A DNA stretch of 55,915 bases from Acidimicrobiia bacterium. Its GTDB lineage: Bacteria; Actinomycetota; Acidimicrobiia; IMCC26256; JAENVU01. Below are positions 1-9,467 of this stretch, in pieces. The position numbers and the translations under genes are program-made. Each line of letters starts with the position of its first letter. Within the stretch, counting starts at the first letter, position 1. The stretch lies in the NCBI GenBank assembly GCA_025361725.1, contig JANYJV010000020.1, forward strand, positions 1 to 55,915, written 5' to 3'. A model generated the notes under the pieces. It had not been told where the DNA came from. It made no database searches and saw only the letters and a program-made list of their open reading frames with translations.

Positions 1-786
1 CTGACCGCTCTTGCCGATGATGCCGATGAGCAGACACGAGGCACCGACGACCCAGATCGTGTGGCCTCCGAGACCCCCATGCGGAGCGAGCGCGGCGGAG
101 TTCACCTTGCCGATGTCGAAGCTCTGGCCCGCCGCGAAGAACGTGACGATGACACCGATCATCAAGCCGACGTCACCGGTGCGCGTGGTGAGGAACGCTT
201 TCAGCGCCGCGGTGGAGTTGTCTTTCTCTTCCCACCAGTGACCGATGAGCATGAACGAGCAGAGCCCGACCAACTCCCAACCGACGAGGAGTTCCAGCGT
301 GTTCGACGCCACGACCAACGTGAGCATCGACGCGGTGAACAAGCTGAGCGCGGCATAGAAGTAGGTGAAGCGGACGTCCCCGTGCATGTATGCGGTTGAG
401 TAGATGTGCACGAGCAGCGAGATCAACGTGACGACGAAGAGCATCATCACCGCGAGACCGTCGATGCGGGTCCCGACCGAGAACTCCATCCCGGCGTTGC
501 GCCACCAGGTGACGGTGTGCACGATCGGCGTCACCACCGCTTCGTGGCCGGCCTCGAGAAACAGACCTTTGCCGAACGCCTTGACTGCGGCGGCGCCGCT
601 GGTGCCGGAGGCGTTCTCCACCCGCTGGAACCACTGCACCGCGGTGATGCACGCAAGCACGAATGAGGAGCCGACGGCGAGAATGCCGATCTCGGATCCG
701 CCCTTCGGCAGCTTCTTCCCGAAGAACAGGATCAAGACGAAGGACAGGACCGGGATGGCCGGGATGATCCACGCGTAGTCGAGCAC
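1..786 (-). CDS. nuoL: NADH-quinone oxidoreductase subunit L, second complex I operon (partial)
   Basis: Antiporter-like membrane subunit of complex I that takes part in proton translocation. Only the N-terminal ~262 residues are inside the window and the reading frame runs open off the left edge. Reading from GTG at 786, the protein begins VLDYAWIIPAIPVLSF and contains GWELVGLCSFMLIGHWWEE followed by STAALKAFLTTRTGD, the conserved NuoL core, with hydrophobic segments throughout. It lies 9 nt after nuoK in the operon nuoA-B-C-D-H-I-J-K-L. The complete family members are over 600 residues, so nuoM and nuoN probably follow outside the window. The sequence differs clearly from the other NuoL at 9649-11703, so this is a second isoform and not an assembly duplicate. 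Confidence 0.95.
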   Translation of the reverse strand, partial: MLDYAWIIPAIPVLSFVLILFFGKKLPKGGSEIGILAVGSSFVLACITAVQWFQRVENASGTSGAAAVKAFGKGLFLEAGHEAVVTPIVHTVTWWRNAGMEFSVGTRIDGLAVMMLFVVTLISLLVHIYSTAYMHGDVRFTYFYAALSLFTASMLTLVVASNTLELLVGWELVGLCSFMLIGHWWEEKDNSTAALKAFLTTRTGDVGLMIGVIVTFFAAGQSFDIGKVNSAALAPHGGLGGHTIWVVGASCLLIGIIGKSGQ

Positions 787-795
787 GGTTGGCCT

Positions 796-1095
796 CTACC
801 CCTTCAACTGTTCGACGCGGTCGAGATCGGGGCTGCGCAGGTTGCGATAGATCAGCAGCACGATGGCGAGACCGACGCCCACTTCGGCGGCGGCGATCGT
901 GATGACGAACAGTGCAAAAACGTCACCTGCGACCGAGCGCAGGTACGCCGAGAAAGCGATGAAGTTGATGTTCACTGCGTTCAACATCAACTCGACGCTC
1001 ATGAGGACGAGCACACCATTGCGACGGGCAAGCACGCCGTAGACGCCGATGCAGAACAGGATCGCGGCGAGCACCAGGAACTGGTTGAGGATCAC
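796..1095 (-). CDS. nuoK: NADH-quinone oxidoreductase subunit K, second complex I operon
   Basis: Small three-helix membrane subunit of complex I, related to MrpC, with membrane Glu residues on the proton path. The 99 residues match the usual length of about 100. The signature [19 protein letters not shown] is present, as is the [17 protein letters not shown] segment in helix 3, giving the two conserved membrane glutamates. The start is GTG, one base after the nuoJ stop codon, and nuoL follows after 9 nt, so translation is probably coupled. It is the paralogue of the gene at 11706-12026 but only moderately similar to it. Confidence 0.97.
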   Translation of the reverse strand: MILNQFLVLAAILFCIGVYGVLARRNGVLVLMSVELMLNAVNINFIAFSAYLRSVAGDVFALFVITIAAAEVGVGLAIVLLIYRNLRSPDLDRVEQLKG

Positions 1096-1096
1096 G

Positions 1097-1612
1097 TCAG
1101 TCCCTCCGCGCGATCACGACGGCGCCGACGAGCGCGGCGAGCAACAAGATGGAGACGACTTCGAAGGGGACGACGTACGCCGTGAAGATCGAGTCCGCCA
1201 GGTTCGCCGCCTTGCCGATGTGGAGCAACTGCTCGCCCTTGGCGCCGCTGATCGCGATTTCCTTCTTACCGAACTCTTGAATCAGCAAGGTCCCGAGCAC
1301 GCCGGCGAGGAACACGCTCACGACCGCGGCTTGCCACCGCTGGTCGTTGTCCAGATTCGTGTCACCGCCCATCGGCGCACGAGTCAGCATGATCCCGAAG
1401 AGGAAGAGGATGATGACTGCGCCGATGTAAATGATCACCTGCACCCAGGCGACGAACTCGGCCGCGAGCAGGATGTACTGCGCGGCGGCACCGGCCATGA
1501 CGACCACCAGGTACAGCGCGGAGTGCACGATGTTCGGAGACCGCACAACGCCGATCGCGGCGAGCACCATCGCCACCGCGAGCACCCAGAAGAAGATGTT
1601 CTGGACTACCAC
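1097..1612 (-). CDS. nuoJ: NADH-quinone oxidoreductase subunit J, second complex I operon
   Basis: Membrane subunit J of complex I, five predicted helices, 171 residues. Recognisable features are the N-terminal [20 protein letters not shown] segment and the helix [20 protein letters not shown], typical of NuoJ (helix 3 with its pi-bulge). The start is read as GTG ([10 protein letters not shown]). A gap of 160 bp separates it from nuoI, the largest inside this operon, and that gap carries a degenerate repeat. It lacks the pentapeptide-repeat tail found on the other NuoJ (12023-12625). Confidence 0.95.
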   Translation of the reverse strand: MVVQNIFFWVLAVAMVLAAIGVVRSPNIVHSALYLVVVMAGAAAQYILLAAEFVAWVQVIIYIGAVIILFLFGIMLTRAPMGGDTNLDNDQRWQAAVVSVFLAGVLGTLLIQEFGKKEIAISGAKGEQLLHIGKAANLADSIFTAYVVPFEVVSILLLAALVGAVVIARRD

Positions 1613-1680
1613 TCGGGCCTCGCTCTCTGCGGCAGCGATCTCATGGCCGTAGTGCGGAATTCAAAATGCGTGTTCGTCAC

Positions 1681-1745
1681 GGAGAGCTGCCGCGGACGTT
1701 CGCTTGGCCGTGTACCTCCGCTGCGCTCCGGTACGGAGTGAGCAA
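1681..1745 (-). repeat. Degenerate copy of the dispersed GGAGCGCAGCGGAG repeat
   Basis: On the minus strand this nuoI-nuoJ spacer contains GGAGCGCAGCGGAGG and then GGCCAAGCGAACGTCCGCGG. This resembles GGAACGCAGCGGAG and GGCCAGCGAAG...CCCGTCCGG, in the same order, in the repeat at 9468-9650. The match is patchy, so homology is likely but not proven. Nothing else is evident in the 160-bp spacer. Confidence 0.3.
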
Positions 1746-1772
1746 AGGCATCAGCGAGAGTCAAGGTGCTGT

Positions 1773-2270
1773 TCACTTCTTGACCTTGGGGGTGTCGGCG
1801 CCGAGTTCGAGGGGCTCGGGTTCGGGGACGCCCTCCATCCACTCGCCGAGCCGGTCCTTGTCGTGCAGCAGGTCCGCAATACGCGGCTCGGAGTACTCGA
1901 ACTCGGGACTCCAGAACAGCGCGTCGAACGGGCAGACCTCGACGCAGATCCCGCAGTACATGCAGAGGCCGTAGTCGATGTCGAACCGGTCGAGGATGTT
2001 GACGCTGCGCGGGCGACCGCCTTCACGGCGCGGCGGACGCAGCTCCTTGTGACCCTCGATGTAGATGCACCAGTCCGGGCAACTGCGACCGCACAGCATG
2101 CAGGCAGTGCAGTTCTCTTCCTTGAGTGCGATGACGCCACGAGCGCGCGGCGCCGGATCCTCACGCTCGTGCGGGTACTGGACGGTGACCGCGCCCTCGA
2201 GCATGGTGCGGAAGGTGACGCCGAGCCCACTGATGACGCCGGGCAACTTCGGCTTCGAGAACTTGGCCAT
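1773..2270 (-). CDS. nuoI: NADH-quinone oxidoreductase subunit I, second complex I operon
   Basis: Peripheral-arm ferredoxin subunit carrying clusters N6a and N6b that pass electrons towards NuoB. Both 4Fe-4S motifs are intact: [12 protein letters not shown] and [12 protein letters not shown]. The start is ATG at 2270 ([11 protein letters not shown]), which forms an ATGA overlap with the nuoH stop codon; a longer reading upstream would run through nuoH. The product is 165 residues, a normal length, ending in a Pro/Glu-rich tail. Because this operon lacks nuoEFG, NuoI would be the most exposed entry point for electrons; that is inference. Confidence 0.97.
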   Translation of the reverse strand: MAKFSKPKLPGVISGLGVTFRTMLEGAVTVQYPHEREDPAPRARGVIALKEENCTACMLCGRSCPDWCIYIEGHKELRPPRREGGRPRSVNILDRFDIDYGLCMYCGICVEVCPFDALFWSPEFEYSEPRIADLLHDKDRLGEWMEGVPEPEPLELGADTPKVKK

Positions 2271-3298
2271 CAGGGCACCGCCACCTTGATGATTGCGGTC
2301 GCGATGATGTTCAACAGACCGATCGGGATCAGGTACTTCCACGCGATCGCCTGGAGTTGGTCTTCTCGCAACCGGGGGTAGGTGAAGCGCACCCAGAACA
2401 TGAAGAACGCCACGGCCATCAGCTTCACGAACAACACGATCGGCCCAAGGAGGTCAGCCAAGCCGCCGTTCACACCCGGGATCGCGTAGCCGCCGAGGTA
2501 CAGAGTGGCGGCCAGCGCGGCGAAGGCGAAGGCGGTGCCGAACTCGCCAATGAAGAAGAAGAGGAACCGGAACCCGGTGTACTCCACCATGTACCCGGCC
2601 ACGAGCTCGGACTCGGCGACGGGCATGTCGAAGGGGGTCTGGGTCAGCTCGGCCTGCGCGGCGATGAGGAACAGGACGAAGCCGACGATCTGGGTGAGTA
2701 TGAACGGGTTGCCGAAGAAGTCCATCCCGAAGATCGAACCGTTGGCCTGCGCTATGACGATGCCGTTGAGGTTCATGGTCCCGGCTTGGATCACCACACC
2801 GACGACGGCGAGCAGCAGTGGCAGCTCGTACGCGATGAGCTGCGCGGCCGCGCGCAAAGCACCGATCAACGCGAACTTGTTGGCGCTGGCCCAGCCGGCC
2901 ATCAGGACGCCGACGACGGAGAGGCTCGACACCGCGAGCGCGTAGAACACCCCGACGTCGAGATGCTGGACCACCAGCCGCGGGCCCGTGGGGATGACGA
3001 GGAAGATCAGGAAGGTGGAGATCACCACGATCGCCGGCGCCAGCGCGAAGACCCGCCGGTCCGCCTCGTCCGGCATGATGTCCTCCTTCTGGAGGAACTT
3101 GATGCCGTCACCCACGAGCTGGAACCAGCCGTGGAAGCCGCCGGGATCCATCGGACCGAGCCGGCTCTGCATGTGGCTCATCATCTTCAGCAGGAACGTG
3201 TACCCGAGGATGAGCGCGCCGAGGGGAATGATCATCAGCACGATCAAGGTCTTGATCGCGAGGGTGGTCCCCCAACCGATTTCGAGCGCGAGTGTCAT
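2270..3298 (-). CDS. nuoH: NADH-quinone oxidoreductase subunit H, second complex I operon
   Basis: Eight-helix membrane subunit that forms much of the quinone chamber at the junction of the two arms. The 342-residue product contains [38 protein letters not shown], and the acidic loop [20 protein letters not shown], all family hallmarks, and ends with a [15 protein letters not shown] segment. ATG at 3298 was chosen because [16 protein letters not shown] matches the expected N-terminus; a longer open frame reaches 3346 but adds a non-conserved stretch. The 73 bp between nuoD and nuoH shows no other gene. Confidence 0.97.
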   Translation of the reverse strand: MTLALEIGWGTTLAIKTLIVLMIIPLGALILGYTFLLKMMSHMQSRLGPMDPGGFHGWFQLVGDGIKFLQKEDIMPDEADRRVFALAPAIVVISTFLIFLVIPTGPRLVVQHLDVGVFYALAVSSLSVVGVLMAGWASANKFALIGALRAAAQLIAYELPLLLAVVGVVIQAGTMNLNGIVIAQANGSIFGMDFFGNPFILTQIVGFVLFLIAAQAELTQTPFDMPVAESELVAGYMVEYTGFRFLFFFIGEFGTAFAFAALAATLYLGGYAIPGVNGGLADLLGPIVLFVKLMAVAFFMFWVRFTYPRLREDQLQAIAWKYLIPIGLLNIIATAIIKVAVP

Positions 3299-3371
3299 GA
3301 CGCTGCGCTCCGCATGGCGCAGGAACGCGCGACGTTCTGGCTCCACTCCGCGTGGCTAGTCACGTGCGGCA

Positions 3372-4550
3372 TCAGCGGTCGATGTCTCCGAGGATGAAGT
3401 ACAGGCTGCCCATGATGGTGATGACGTCCGGAACGTAGACGCCGCGCAGGAGCCACGGCAGGATCGAGACGTTCGAGAACGACGCGGAACGGATCTTGAC
3501 GCGGAACGGTCCCGTCGCGCCCTTCGAGACGATGTAGTAGCCCATTTGGCCGAGTGGGTTCTCGACCTCGACCCATACCTCGCCCTCGGGCACCTTGATG
3601 ATGCGGGGCACCTTGGCCATGATCGAGCCGGCCGGAAGACCGTCGAGCAGTTGGATCACCATCCGCACGGCTTCGCGCGTCTCCTGCAACCGCACCCAGT
3701 ACCGAGCGAACGAGTCGCCGTCGGGGTGGGTCCAGACCTTGAAGTCGATCTCGGGGTACGCGAGATACGGCTTGCCGTCCCGCCGCAGGTCCCAATCGAC
3801 CCCGGACGCGCGCAGGTTCGCGCCGGACACTCCGTACGCGGCGCCGAGCTCGCCGGGGATGATGCCGATGCCTCTGGTGCGGGCCTCGAAGATCTCGTTG
3901 CCGACGAGCACGTCTTCGAAGTCGTCGCAGCCCTTCAGGATCTTGTCCATCGTGGCGCGACACTCCGAGATCCAGCCCCACGGGAGGTCGTCCTTCAGCC
4001 CGCCGATGCGGTTGAAGTTCGGGTGGAAGCGACCGCCGGTGGCGCCCTCGATGAGGTTGAGGACCAGCTCCCGGTCGCGGAATCCCCAGAACGCGGGCGT
4101 GAGCGCACCGACCTGCAGGCCCATCTCACCGAGGAACAGATAGATGGTGGCGATCCGGCTCAACTCGGTGAGGATCGTGCGGATCCACTGCGCGCGCGGC
4201 GGTGCCTCGACGCCCATGAGTTGCTCGGCGCCGCTGACGAACGGGACTTCGTTCGCGAAGCTGGACAGCCAGTCGATGCGGTTGATCAGCGTGGTGATCT
4301 GGGGGTAGGTGCGGAACTCGCTGAGCTTCTCGTACCCGCGGTGCATGTAGCCGATCACCGGATCCGCGGCGACGACCCGCTCACCGTCGAGGCGCACGAC
4401 CAAACGCAGCGTCCCGTGGGTGGCCGGGTGTTGCGGACCCAGGTTCAGGATCATGTCGCCGTTGTCGAGCTCGACGTTGACCCGGGCGTTCTCCAGGGTG
4501 CGGTGCAGCGCGGGATCGACCTCGAAGCCGGGAGTCTCGGTGGTGGTCAT
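3372..4550 (-). CDS. nuoD: NADH-quinone oxidoreductase subunit D, second complex I operon
   Basis: 49-kDa subunit, homologous to the large subunit of NiFe hydrogenases, forming the quinone-binding pocket with NuoB. The 392-residue product has NLGPQHPATHGTLRLVVRLD, GYMHRGYEKLSE, LINRIDWLSSFANE and the C-terminal GSLYFILGDIDR, which places the invariant Asp at the end as in other NuoD proteins. Its ATG overlaps the nuoC stop as ATGA. It is shorter than the NuoD of the upstream operon because it lacks that protein's ~55-residue acidic N-terminal extension. Confidence 0.97.
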   Translation of the reverse strand: MTTTETPGFEVDPALHRTLENARVNVELDNGDMILNLGPQHPATHGTLRLVVRLDGERVVAADPVIGYMHRGYEKLSEFRTYPQITTLINRIDWLSSFANEVPFVSGAEQLMGVEAPPRAQWIRTILTELSRIATIYLFLGEMGLQVGALTPAFWGFRDRELVLNLIEGATGGRFHPNFNRIGGLKDDLPWGWISECRATMDKILKGCDDFEDVLVGNEIFEARTRGIGIIPGELGAAYGVSGANLRASGVDWDLRRDGKPYLAYPEIDFKVWTHPDGDSFARYWVRLQETREAVRMVIQLLDGLPAGSIMAKVPRIIKVPEGEVWVEVENPLGQMGYYIVSKGATGPFRVKIRSASFSNVSILPWLLRGVYVPDVITIMGSLYFILGDIDR

Positions 4551-5317
4551 GCCGCTCCCTCGTCTTCAGGGGTGTCGTCACCGGGCATGGGTTCCACGTC
4601 CACCAGTCCGGGCCAGGGCTTTACCTCGCGTGCGATGAGGGCGAAGTCCTTGCGGAGTGGGTTGCCCTCGAACTCGGCCGGGAGATACAGCGGTCGGATC
4701 TTCGGGTGTCCGGTGAAGTCGATGCCGTACATCTCCCAGCACTCGCGCTCGTGCCAATCTGCGCCGGGGTAGACCGACACCCAGCTGTCGACGGCGGGTG
4801 CGGCCTCGTCGACGTCGGTCTTGAGGGTGATGCCCCAGTGCTTGGTGGTCGACTGCGCGTGCGCGAAGACCTGGAACCGCCCTTTGGAGCCCGTGACCCC
4901 GAAGGTCATCGTGTCCGGCTGCACCGGCGCCGAGGTGTCCGTGCCTTCGTCGCCCGGAGTTTTCGGCGCGGGCATCCAGTCCATCCCGGCGATGAAGGAG
5001 AGGTAGTCACAGTCCAGATCGGCGCGCGCGACTTCGGCGGCGCGCTTCCATGCGTCGGGTCGCACCCGCACCACGAGCGTCCCGTGTGACTCGGCGTGGT
5101 CGATGACACCGTCACCAAGGCCGGCTTCGAACCGGGCGAACCGCGCTTCGATCTCGGGGTCGAGTTCGGGCTCGGGTTCGGGCGCCGGCTCGGCGGGTTT
5201 CGGTTCCGCCTCGACGGCGGCCTCGGGCGCTTCGGCTTCGGCCACGGGGGTTTCGGCTTCGGCTGCAGCTTCCTCGGGTGCGTCAGGCGCGCCGACCTCA
5301 GGGGTCTCGTCGGCCAT
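4547..5317 (-). CDS. nuoC: NADH-quinone oxidoreductase subunit C with acidic N-terminal extension, second operon
   Basis: 30-kDa peripheral-arm subunit that supports NuoD. The conserved C-terminal half contains VSVYPGADWHERECWEMYGI, FTGHPKIRPLYLP and NPLRKDF, as in all NuoC proteins. The first ~60 residues are an unusual low-complexity Ala/Glu/Pro stretch (repeats such as PEAAVEAEPKPAEPAPEPEP), absent from most NuoC proteins. ATG at 5317 is 4 nt after the nuoB stop codon. NuoC of the upstream operon has a shorter and less repetitive extension. The tail may be a disordered linker; its role is unknown. Confidence 0.95.
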   Translation of the reverse strand: MADETPEVGAPDAPEEAAAEAETPVAEAEAPEAAVEAEPKPAEPAPEPEPELDPEIEARFARFEAGLGDGVIDHAESHGTLVVRVRPDAWKRAAEVARADLDCDYLSFIAGMDWMPAPKTPGDEGTDTSAPVQPDTMTFGVTGSKGRFQVFAHAQSTTKHWGITLKTDVDEAAPAVDSWVSVYPGADWHERECWEMYGIDFTGHPKIRPLYLPAEFEGNPLRKDFALIAREVKPWPGLVDVEPMPGDDTPEDEGAA

Positions 5318-5321
5318 CGGT

Positions 5322-5873
5322 CTAGGCCTGCACCGGAGTACGGTCGGTCTCGACCGGGACGTATTCGCCGCGCCAGCGGGCGGCCAGCTCGTCGTTGCCG
5401 ATGCCTTCGTGCTGGATGCGCTCCTGGAGCATCACGATGGCCTCGAGCAGGGCCTCGGGACGCGGCGGGCACCCGGGCACGTAGATGTCCACCGGAATGA
5501 TCTGATCGACGCCCTTGGTGACGGAGTACGAGTCCCAGTACGGTCCCCCGCAGTTCGCACACGAACCCATGGAGATGACGTACTTCGGGTCCGGCATCTG
5601 CTCGTACAGGCGGCGAATCGCCGGTGCCATCTTGTCCGTCACCGTGCCCGAGATGACCACGAGGTCAGCCTGGCGGGGACTGGCAGGAAAGGGGATGACG
5701 CCGAGGCGCATCATGTCGTACCGAGGGCTTGCCAGCGCGGCGCCCATCTCGATGGCGCAGCAGGCGAGGCCCCACTGGAACATCCACAAGCTGTACTTCC
5801 GGCTGTAGTTCAGCAGCCAGGTGACGGGCTTCAGCGGCTTCTTTCCGAAGACGCCCTTCTCGACTAAGCCCAC
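5322..5873 (-). CDS. nuoB: NADH-quinone oxidoreductase subunit B, second complex I operon
   Basis: Carries the terminal 4Fe-4S cluster N2 that reduces quinone. All four ligands are visible: the adjacent cysteines in [10 protein letters not shown], the Cys in MGSCANCGG and the Cys in VPGCPPRPE. The GTG at 5873 ([14 protein letters not shown]) is preferred because AAAGGG lies about 9 nt upstream and the protein then begins as other NuoB proteins do; it overlaps nuoA by about 10 nt. A GTG at 5894 would add seven residues. Predicted length is 183 residues. It is distinct from the NuoB at 20998-21564, which has GVCASSGG in place of GSCANCGG. Confidence 0.96.
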   Translation of the reverse strand: MGLVEKGVFGKKPLKPVTWLLNYSRKYSLWMFQWGLACCAIEMGAALASPRYDMMRLGVIPFPASPRQADLVVISGTVTDKMAPAIRRLYEQMPDPKYVISMGSCANCGGPYWDSYSVTKGVDQIIPVDIYVPGCPPRPEALLEAIVMLQERIQHEGIGNDELAARWRGEYVPVETDRTPVQA

Positions 5874-6226
5874 CGCAGCACACCCTTTCGCCACGCGTAG
5901 ACCAGGCCCAGGGTGAGGATGACGATGAAGACGATCATCGAGACGAGCGACTGCACACCGAGCTGCTCAACTCTGACTGCCCACGGGAAGATGAAGACCG
6001 CTTCCACGTCGAACATCACGAACAGCAGGGCATAGACGTAGTACCGGACGTTGGACTGGCCCCATCCGCCGACGGGGTCCGATCCGGATTCGTAGGTGAC
6101 GTACTTCTGGGGCTGCGGGCGCGTCGGACGGACGAGTCGGCCGAGGCCGAGCATTCCCGCAACCATCGCGATACCCGCGCCGATGAGCACGGCGACCGCG
6201 AGGTACTCCCGGTAGTACTGAGTCAC
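5864..6226 (-). CDS. nuoA: NADH-quinone oxidoreductase subunit A, second complex I operon
   Basis: First gene of the downstream complex I operon; a three-helix membrane subunit at the hinge between the arms. The 120-residue product contains [20 protein letters not shown] and [18 protein letters not shown], the latter with the conserved Asp/Glu pair of helix 2. The usual Cys of the NuoA loop (YECG) is replaced by Ser (YESG), as seen in part of the family. The start is GTG with GGAGGG six bases upstream. A promoter-like TATACT lies 33 nt upstream. Confidence 0.96.
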   Translation of the reverse strand: MTQYYREYLAVAVLIGAGIAMVAGMLGLGRLVRPTRPQPQKYVTYESGSDPVGGWGQSNVRYYVYALLFVMFDVEAVFIFPWAVRVEQLGVQSLVSMIVFIVILTLGLVYAWRKGVLRWA

Positions 6227-6259
6227 GCGGTCCCTCCGACCCGACGCCAGAACGGGGCG

Positions 6260-6290
6260 AGTATAGGTCTGGCCTTTTCGATGGCCTCAA
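6260..6290 (-). promoter_or_regulatory. Candidate promoter of the second complex I operon
   Basis: On the minus strand TATACT (6265-6260) lies downstream of TTGAGG (6290-6285) with a 19-bp spacer, in the 185-bp gap between nuoN and nuoA. It is the best sigma-70-type -10 box in this stretch and suggests the second operon can be transcribed independently. The spacer is 2 bp longer than ideal. Confidence 0.45.
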
Positions 6291-6411
6291 ACCGTAGAGA
6301 GGGTGAATTTCCGCCTCGGTCAGCCAGGGCGATCCCGAACCAACGCGCGAATTGCGCACCCATGGGGTGCGCTACGAGAGCTCGTTGCGTGGGGCCGACT
6401 CGCGGCCCGGA

Positions 6412-7911
6412 TCAGAAGATGAGCGACGCGTCTCGGGCGAAGTCGATGATGATCGTCGGCAGGACGCCGACCCAGACGGTCATGACCACACAGATCGCGA
6501 GCACCGCTGCGACCGGCACGCCGATTGCGGGCCATGTCGGGGCGGTCTCGAGTTCATCCGGCAGCTCCTGCTCGTCTGCCGCCGCGTACATGGTGAGAAT
6601 GACCCTGAGGTAGAAGAACGCGGCGATCACCGACGTCACGACGCCGGCAATGAGCAGGGCGTAGGAATGAGCACCGGCCGCGGCGGCGAACACGCCCAGC
6701 TTGGCAATGAAACCGGCCGTCGGTGGGATACCGGCCTGGGCGAGCAGGAAGAACGCGAGCAGTGCGGCTATGACCGGCCGGCGCCGTCCGTAGGCGCGAA
6801 GGTCCGAGATGGCGTGAAGATCGTCGGTGCCGCCGAGCGCCACCACGATCGCGAAGGCGCCGATGGTCATGAATGCGTACACGAACAGGTAGACGAGCGA
6901 CGACTGCAGCCCTTTGGCAGTCCCCGCCTGCACGCCGATCAGGATGTAGCCGGCGTGGGCGATCGACGAGTACGCCAACAGCCGTTTGAGGTCCGTCTGC
7001 CACAGCGCCCCGAAGGTGCCGCCGAGGAGTGTGACCAGCGCAAGGGCGAAGATCAGCTGGCGCCAGTCGCTCGAGTACTGCGCGAGCGCGGTGTACAGGA
7101 TCCGCAGCAGCGCCGCGAACCCGGCCGCCTTCGTAGCCGACGCCATGAACGCAGTCACCGGACTCGGCGAGCCTTCGTAGACGTCCGGGGTCCACATGTG
7201 GAACGGGACCGCCGCCACCTTGAAGGCGAGTCCTACCAGGAGCAGCACCATCCCGGCGATCAACGAGCCTTCGTTGACGAGCACACGGGTGGCGAGAAAG
7301 GTCTGGATGCCTTCGAGCGAGGTGGTGCCGGTGGCGCCGTACACGAGCGCTACGCCGTACAGGAAGATCGCGGACGAGAACGCTCCGAGCACGAAGTACT
7401 TGATGCCGGCTTCGAGCGATCGGGCACGGGTCCGGTCGTAGGCCGCCAACACGTACAACGGGATCGACAGCACTTCCAGCGCCACGAACACCACGATCAG
7501 GTCGTTCGCACCGGCCATGACCAACATGCCGGCCGCGGACATCAAGACCAACGCCACGTATTCAGGGCGAGACTCGATGCCCCGCGCCACGAGGTACTCA
7601 CTGGACAAGAGCAGCATCAAGATCGCCGAGATAATCACGATGACGCTGATGAACACCGAGAAGCCGTCGAGCGCGGTCATGTGCGCGAGCGCATCCGAGG
7701 GACCACCGTCGACGACGACGCTCCACTGCTTCGTCAGGTAGAACGCCGAGAGGGCGAGCCCGAGAACACCGATGAGGAGCGCGGGCTCGTAGGTCCGCAC
7801 GCGGTCGCGTGAGATGGCCTTGAACAAGACGATGAGGAGCGCCGCCGCCACCAGGACGACCACGGGCGCGATCGAAGTCCAATCGACCCTGGGCGCGACG
7901 ATGGCGATCAT
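6412..7911 (-). CDS. nuoN: NADH-quinone oxidoreductase subunit N
   Basis: Last gene of the complete 14-gene complex I operon; antiporter-like proton-translocating membrane subunit. The 499-residue product is highly hydrophobic and contains WTPDVYEGSPSPVTAFMASA, DLKRLLAYSSIAHAGYILIG and the conserved Lys and Glu residues of the Mrp-type fold. ATG at 7911 forms an ATGA overlap with the nuoM stop and has AAGGG about 7 nt upstream; another ATG lies two codons earlier. About 185 bp separate its end from the second complex I operon. Confidence 0.97.
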   Translation of the reverse strand: MIAIVAPRVDWTSIAPVVVLVAAALLIVLFKAISRDRVRTYEPALLIGVLGLALSAFYLTKQWSVVVDGGPSDALAHMTALDGFSVFISVIVIISAILMLLLSSEYLVARGIESRPEYVALVLMSAAGMLVMAGANDLIVVFVALEVLSIPLYVLAAYDRTRARSLEAGIKYFVLGAFSSAIFLYGVALVYGATGTTSLEGIQTFLATRVLVNEGSLIAGMVLLLVGLAFKVAAVPFHMWTPDVYEGSPSPVTAFMASATKAAGFAALLRILYTALAQYSSDWRQLIFALALVTLLGGTFGALWQTDLKRLLAYSSIAHAGYILIGVQAGTAKGLQSSLVYLFVYAFMTIGAFAIVVALGGTDDLHAISDLRAYGRRRPVIAALLAFFLLAQAGIPPTAGFIAKLGVFAAAAGAHSYALLIAGVVTSVIAAFFYLRVILTMYAAADEQELPDELETAPTWPAIGVPVAAVLAICVVMTVWVGVLPTIIIDFARDASLIF

Positions 7912-9461
7912 CGGCATCCCTTCACGCCGCTCAGGTCCATTCGATCCGAGGCGGGACGCTGCATCGTTTGCGTCCGGATCTCGAAGCTGCGCACCGCACA
8001 CTTGACCGTCGGCTCGATGCGATCGAGGACCGGCTTCGGGTAGAGACCGATGAACAGCGACAACGCGAGTAGCGGCACGACCACCAACATCTCACGACCG
8101 TTGGCGTCGGCCATCTCGGCATTCTCACCCTCGGGGACTCCGGTGAAGACGCGCTGGAACATCCAGAGCATGTACACCGCGCCGAGGATCACGCCGGTGG
8201 TGGCGACGATGCCCCACCAGCGATGCACGGCGAAGGTTCCCAGCAACGCGAGGAACTCGCCGACGAAACCCGAGAACGCCGGCAATCCGATCCCGGCGAA
8301 CATCGCGACCAGGAACATCGCGGTGAGCTTGGGCGCAGATTTCCAGATACCGCCGAACTGGTCGATCTGGCGAGTGTGGCGACGCTCGTAGAGCATGCCG
8401 ATCACGAGGAACAACGCACCGGTGGTGAGCGGGTGACTGACCATCGTGAAGGTGGCACCGTCGAGACCGAAGATCGTGATGGAGAAGATCCCGAGCAGAA
8501 TGAAACCCATGTGCGCGACCGACGAATACGCGATCACCCGCTTCGCGTCCTTCTGCATCGCCGCGACGATCGAGCCGTAGACGATCCCGATCACGGCGAG
8601 GGTGAGGAAGAGCGGGGCGAAGTGAGCCGACGCTCGCGGGAAGAGTTCGAAGCCGAAGCGCAGGACGCCGTACGCACCCATCTTGAGGATGACGCCGGCC
8701 AAGACCACGGAGCCGGCCGTCGGCGCTTCGGTATGCACGTCCGGCAACCAGGTGTGGAACGGGAACAGCGGCGCCTTCACTGCGAATGCAGCCATGAAGC
8801 CGAAGAACAGCCAGTACTCGGTGGTGGTCGACATGCCGCCGGTGGTCCACGCGGCCAGGACGCGGTAGTCGAAGGTGAGCGTGCCCGTGTCCGATTGGTG
8901 CAGGAACGCGAGCACGAGCATCGCCGCAAGGAGAAACGCGGAACCGGCTGCGGTGTAGATGAAGAACTTGGTGGCGGCGTACTTGCGGTTCGCGCTGCCC
9001 CAGCCCGCGATGAGGAAATACATCGGGACCAACATCGCTTCCCAGAAAATGAAGAAGCCGATGAGGTCGAGGCTGAGGAAGATGCCGAGAATTGCACCTT
9101 CGAGGAGGAGGAACCAGAAGACGTAGGCCTTGGCTCGGTGCTCGATCTTCGCCGAGGCAAGCAATCCGATCGGGAACAGCAGTGCGGTCGCCACGACCAT
9201 GAACAAGCTGAAGCCGTCGACACCGACGATGTAACCGACGCCGAGGGAATCGAACCACCGGTTGTGTTCGAGGTATTGGAACCCTCCGAAGTTCGTGCGG
9301 AACTTCCAGAGCAACAGCAGCGCGAAACCGAGGGTGGCCATCGACACCATGAGGCCGATCGCGCGTGCCAACTCGGGACGACGCGCCGGAGTGAGGAGCA
9401 CCAGCAGCGCACCAAGGATCGGCGCGACGACGATCGCCGTGAGAATCGGATACCCGCCCAT
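7908..9461 (-). CDS. nuoM: NADH-quinone oxidoreductase subunit M
   Basis: Antiporter-like subunit M, 517 residues. HTWLPDVHTEAPTAGSVVLA, FFIFWEAMLVPMYFLI and KRVIAYSSVAHMGFILLGIF are typical NuoM motifs carrying the Lys/Glu/His residues of the proton path. The start is ATG at 9461 (MGGYPILTAIVVAPI) with AGGACAGGTG just upstream. The same reading frame stays open back to 9596 through two copies of a 93-bp repeat that fills the whole nuoL-nuoM gap, so an N-terminal extension of up to 45 residues cannot be excluded, though nothing in the family calls for it. Confidence 0.96.
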   Translation of the reverse strand: MGGYPILTAIVVAPILGALLVLLTPARRPELARAIGLMVSMATLGFALLLLWKFRTNFGGFQYLEHNRWFDSLGVGYIVGVDGFSLFMVVATALLFPIGLLASAKIEHRAKAYVFWFLLLEGAILGIFLSLDLIGFFIFWEAMLVPMYFLIAGWGSANRKYAATKFFIYTAAGSAFLLAAMLVLAFLHQSDTGTLTFDYRVLAAWTTGGMSTTTEYWLFFGFMAAFAVKAPLFPFHTWLPDVHTEAPTAGSVVLAGVILKMGAYGVLRFGFELFPRASAHFAPLFLTLAVIGIVYGSIVAAMQKDAKRVIAYSSVAHMGFILLGIFSITIFGLDGATFTMVSHPLTTGALFLVIGMLYERRHTRQIDQFGGIWKSAPKLTAMFLVAMFAGIGLPAFSGFVGEFLALLGTFAVHRWWGIVATTGVILGAVYMLWMFQRVFTGVPEGENAEMADANGREMLVVVPLLALSLFIGLYPKPVLDRIEPTVKCAVRSFEIRTQTMQRPASDRMDLSGVKGCR

Positions 9462-9467
9462 CACCTG

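Noticed and set aside
3299..3371. nuoD-nuoH spacer (GCGGAGCGCAGCG before nuoH) as another copy of the dispersed repeat
   Set aside because: Only the short GGAGCGCAGCG motif matches; the rest does not align.
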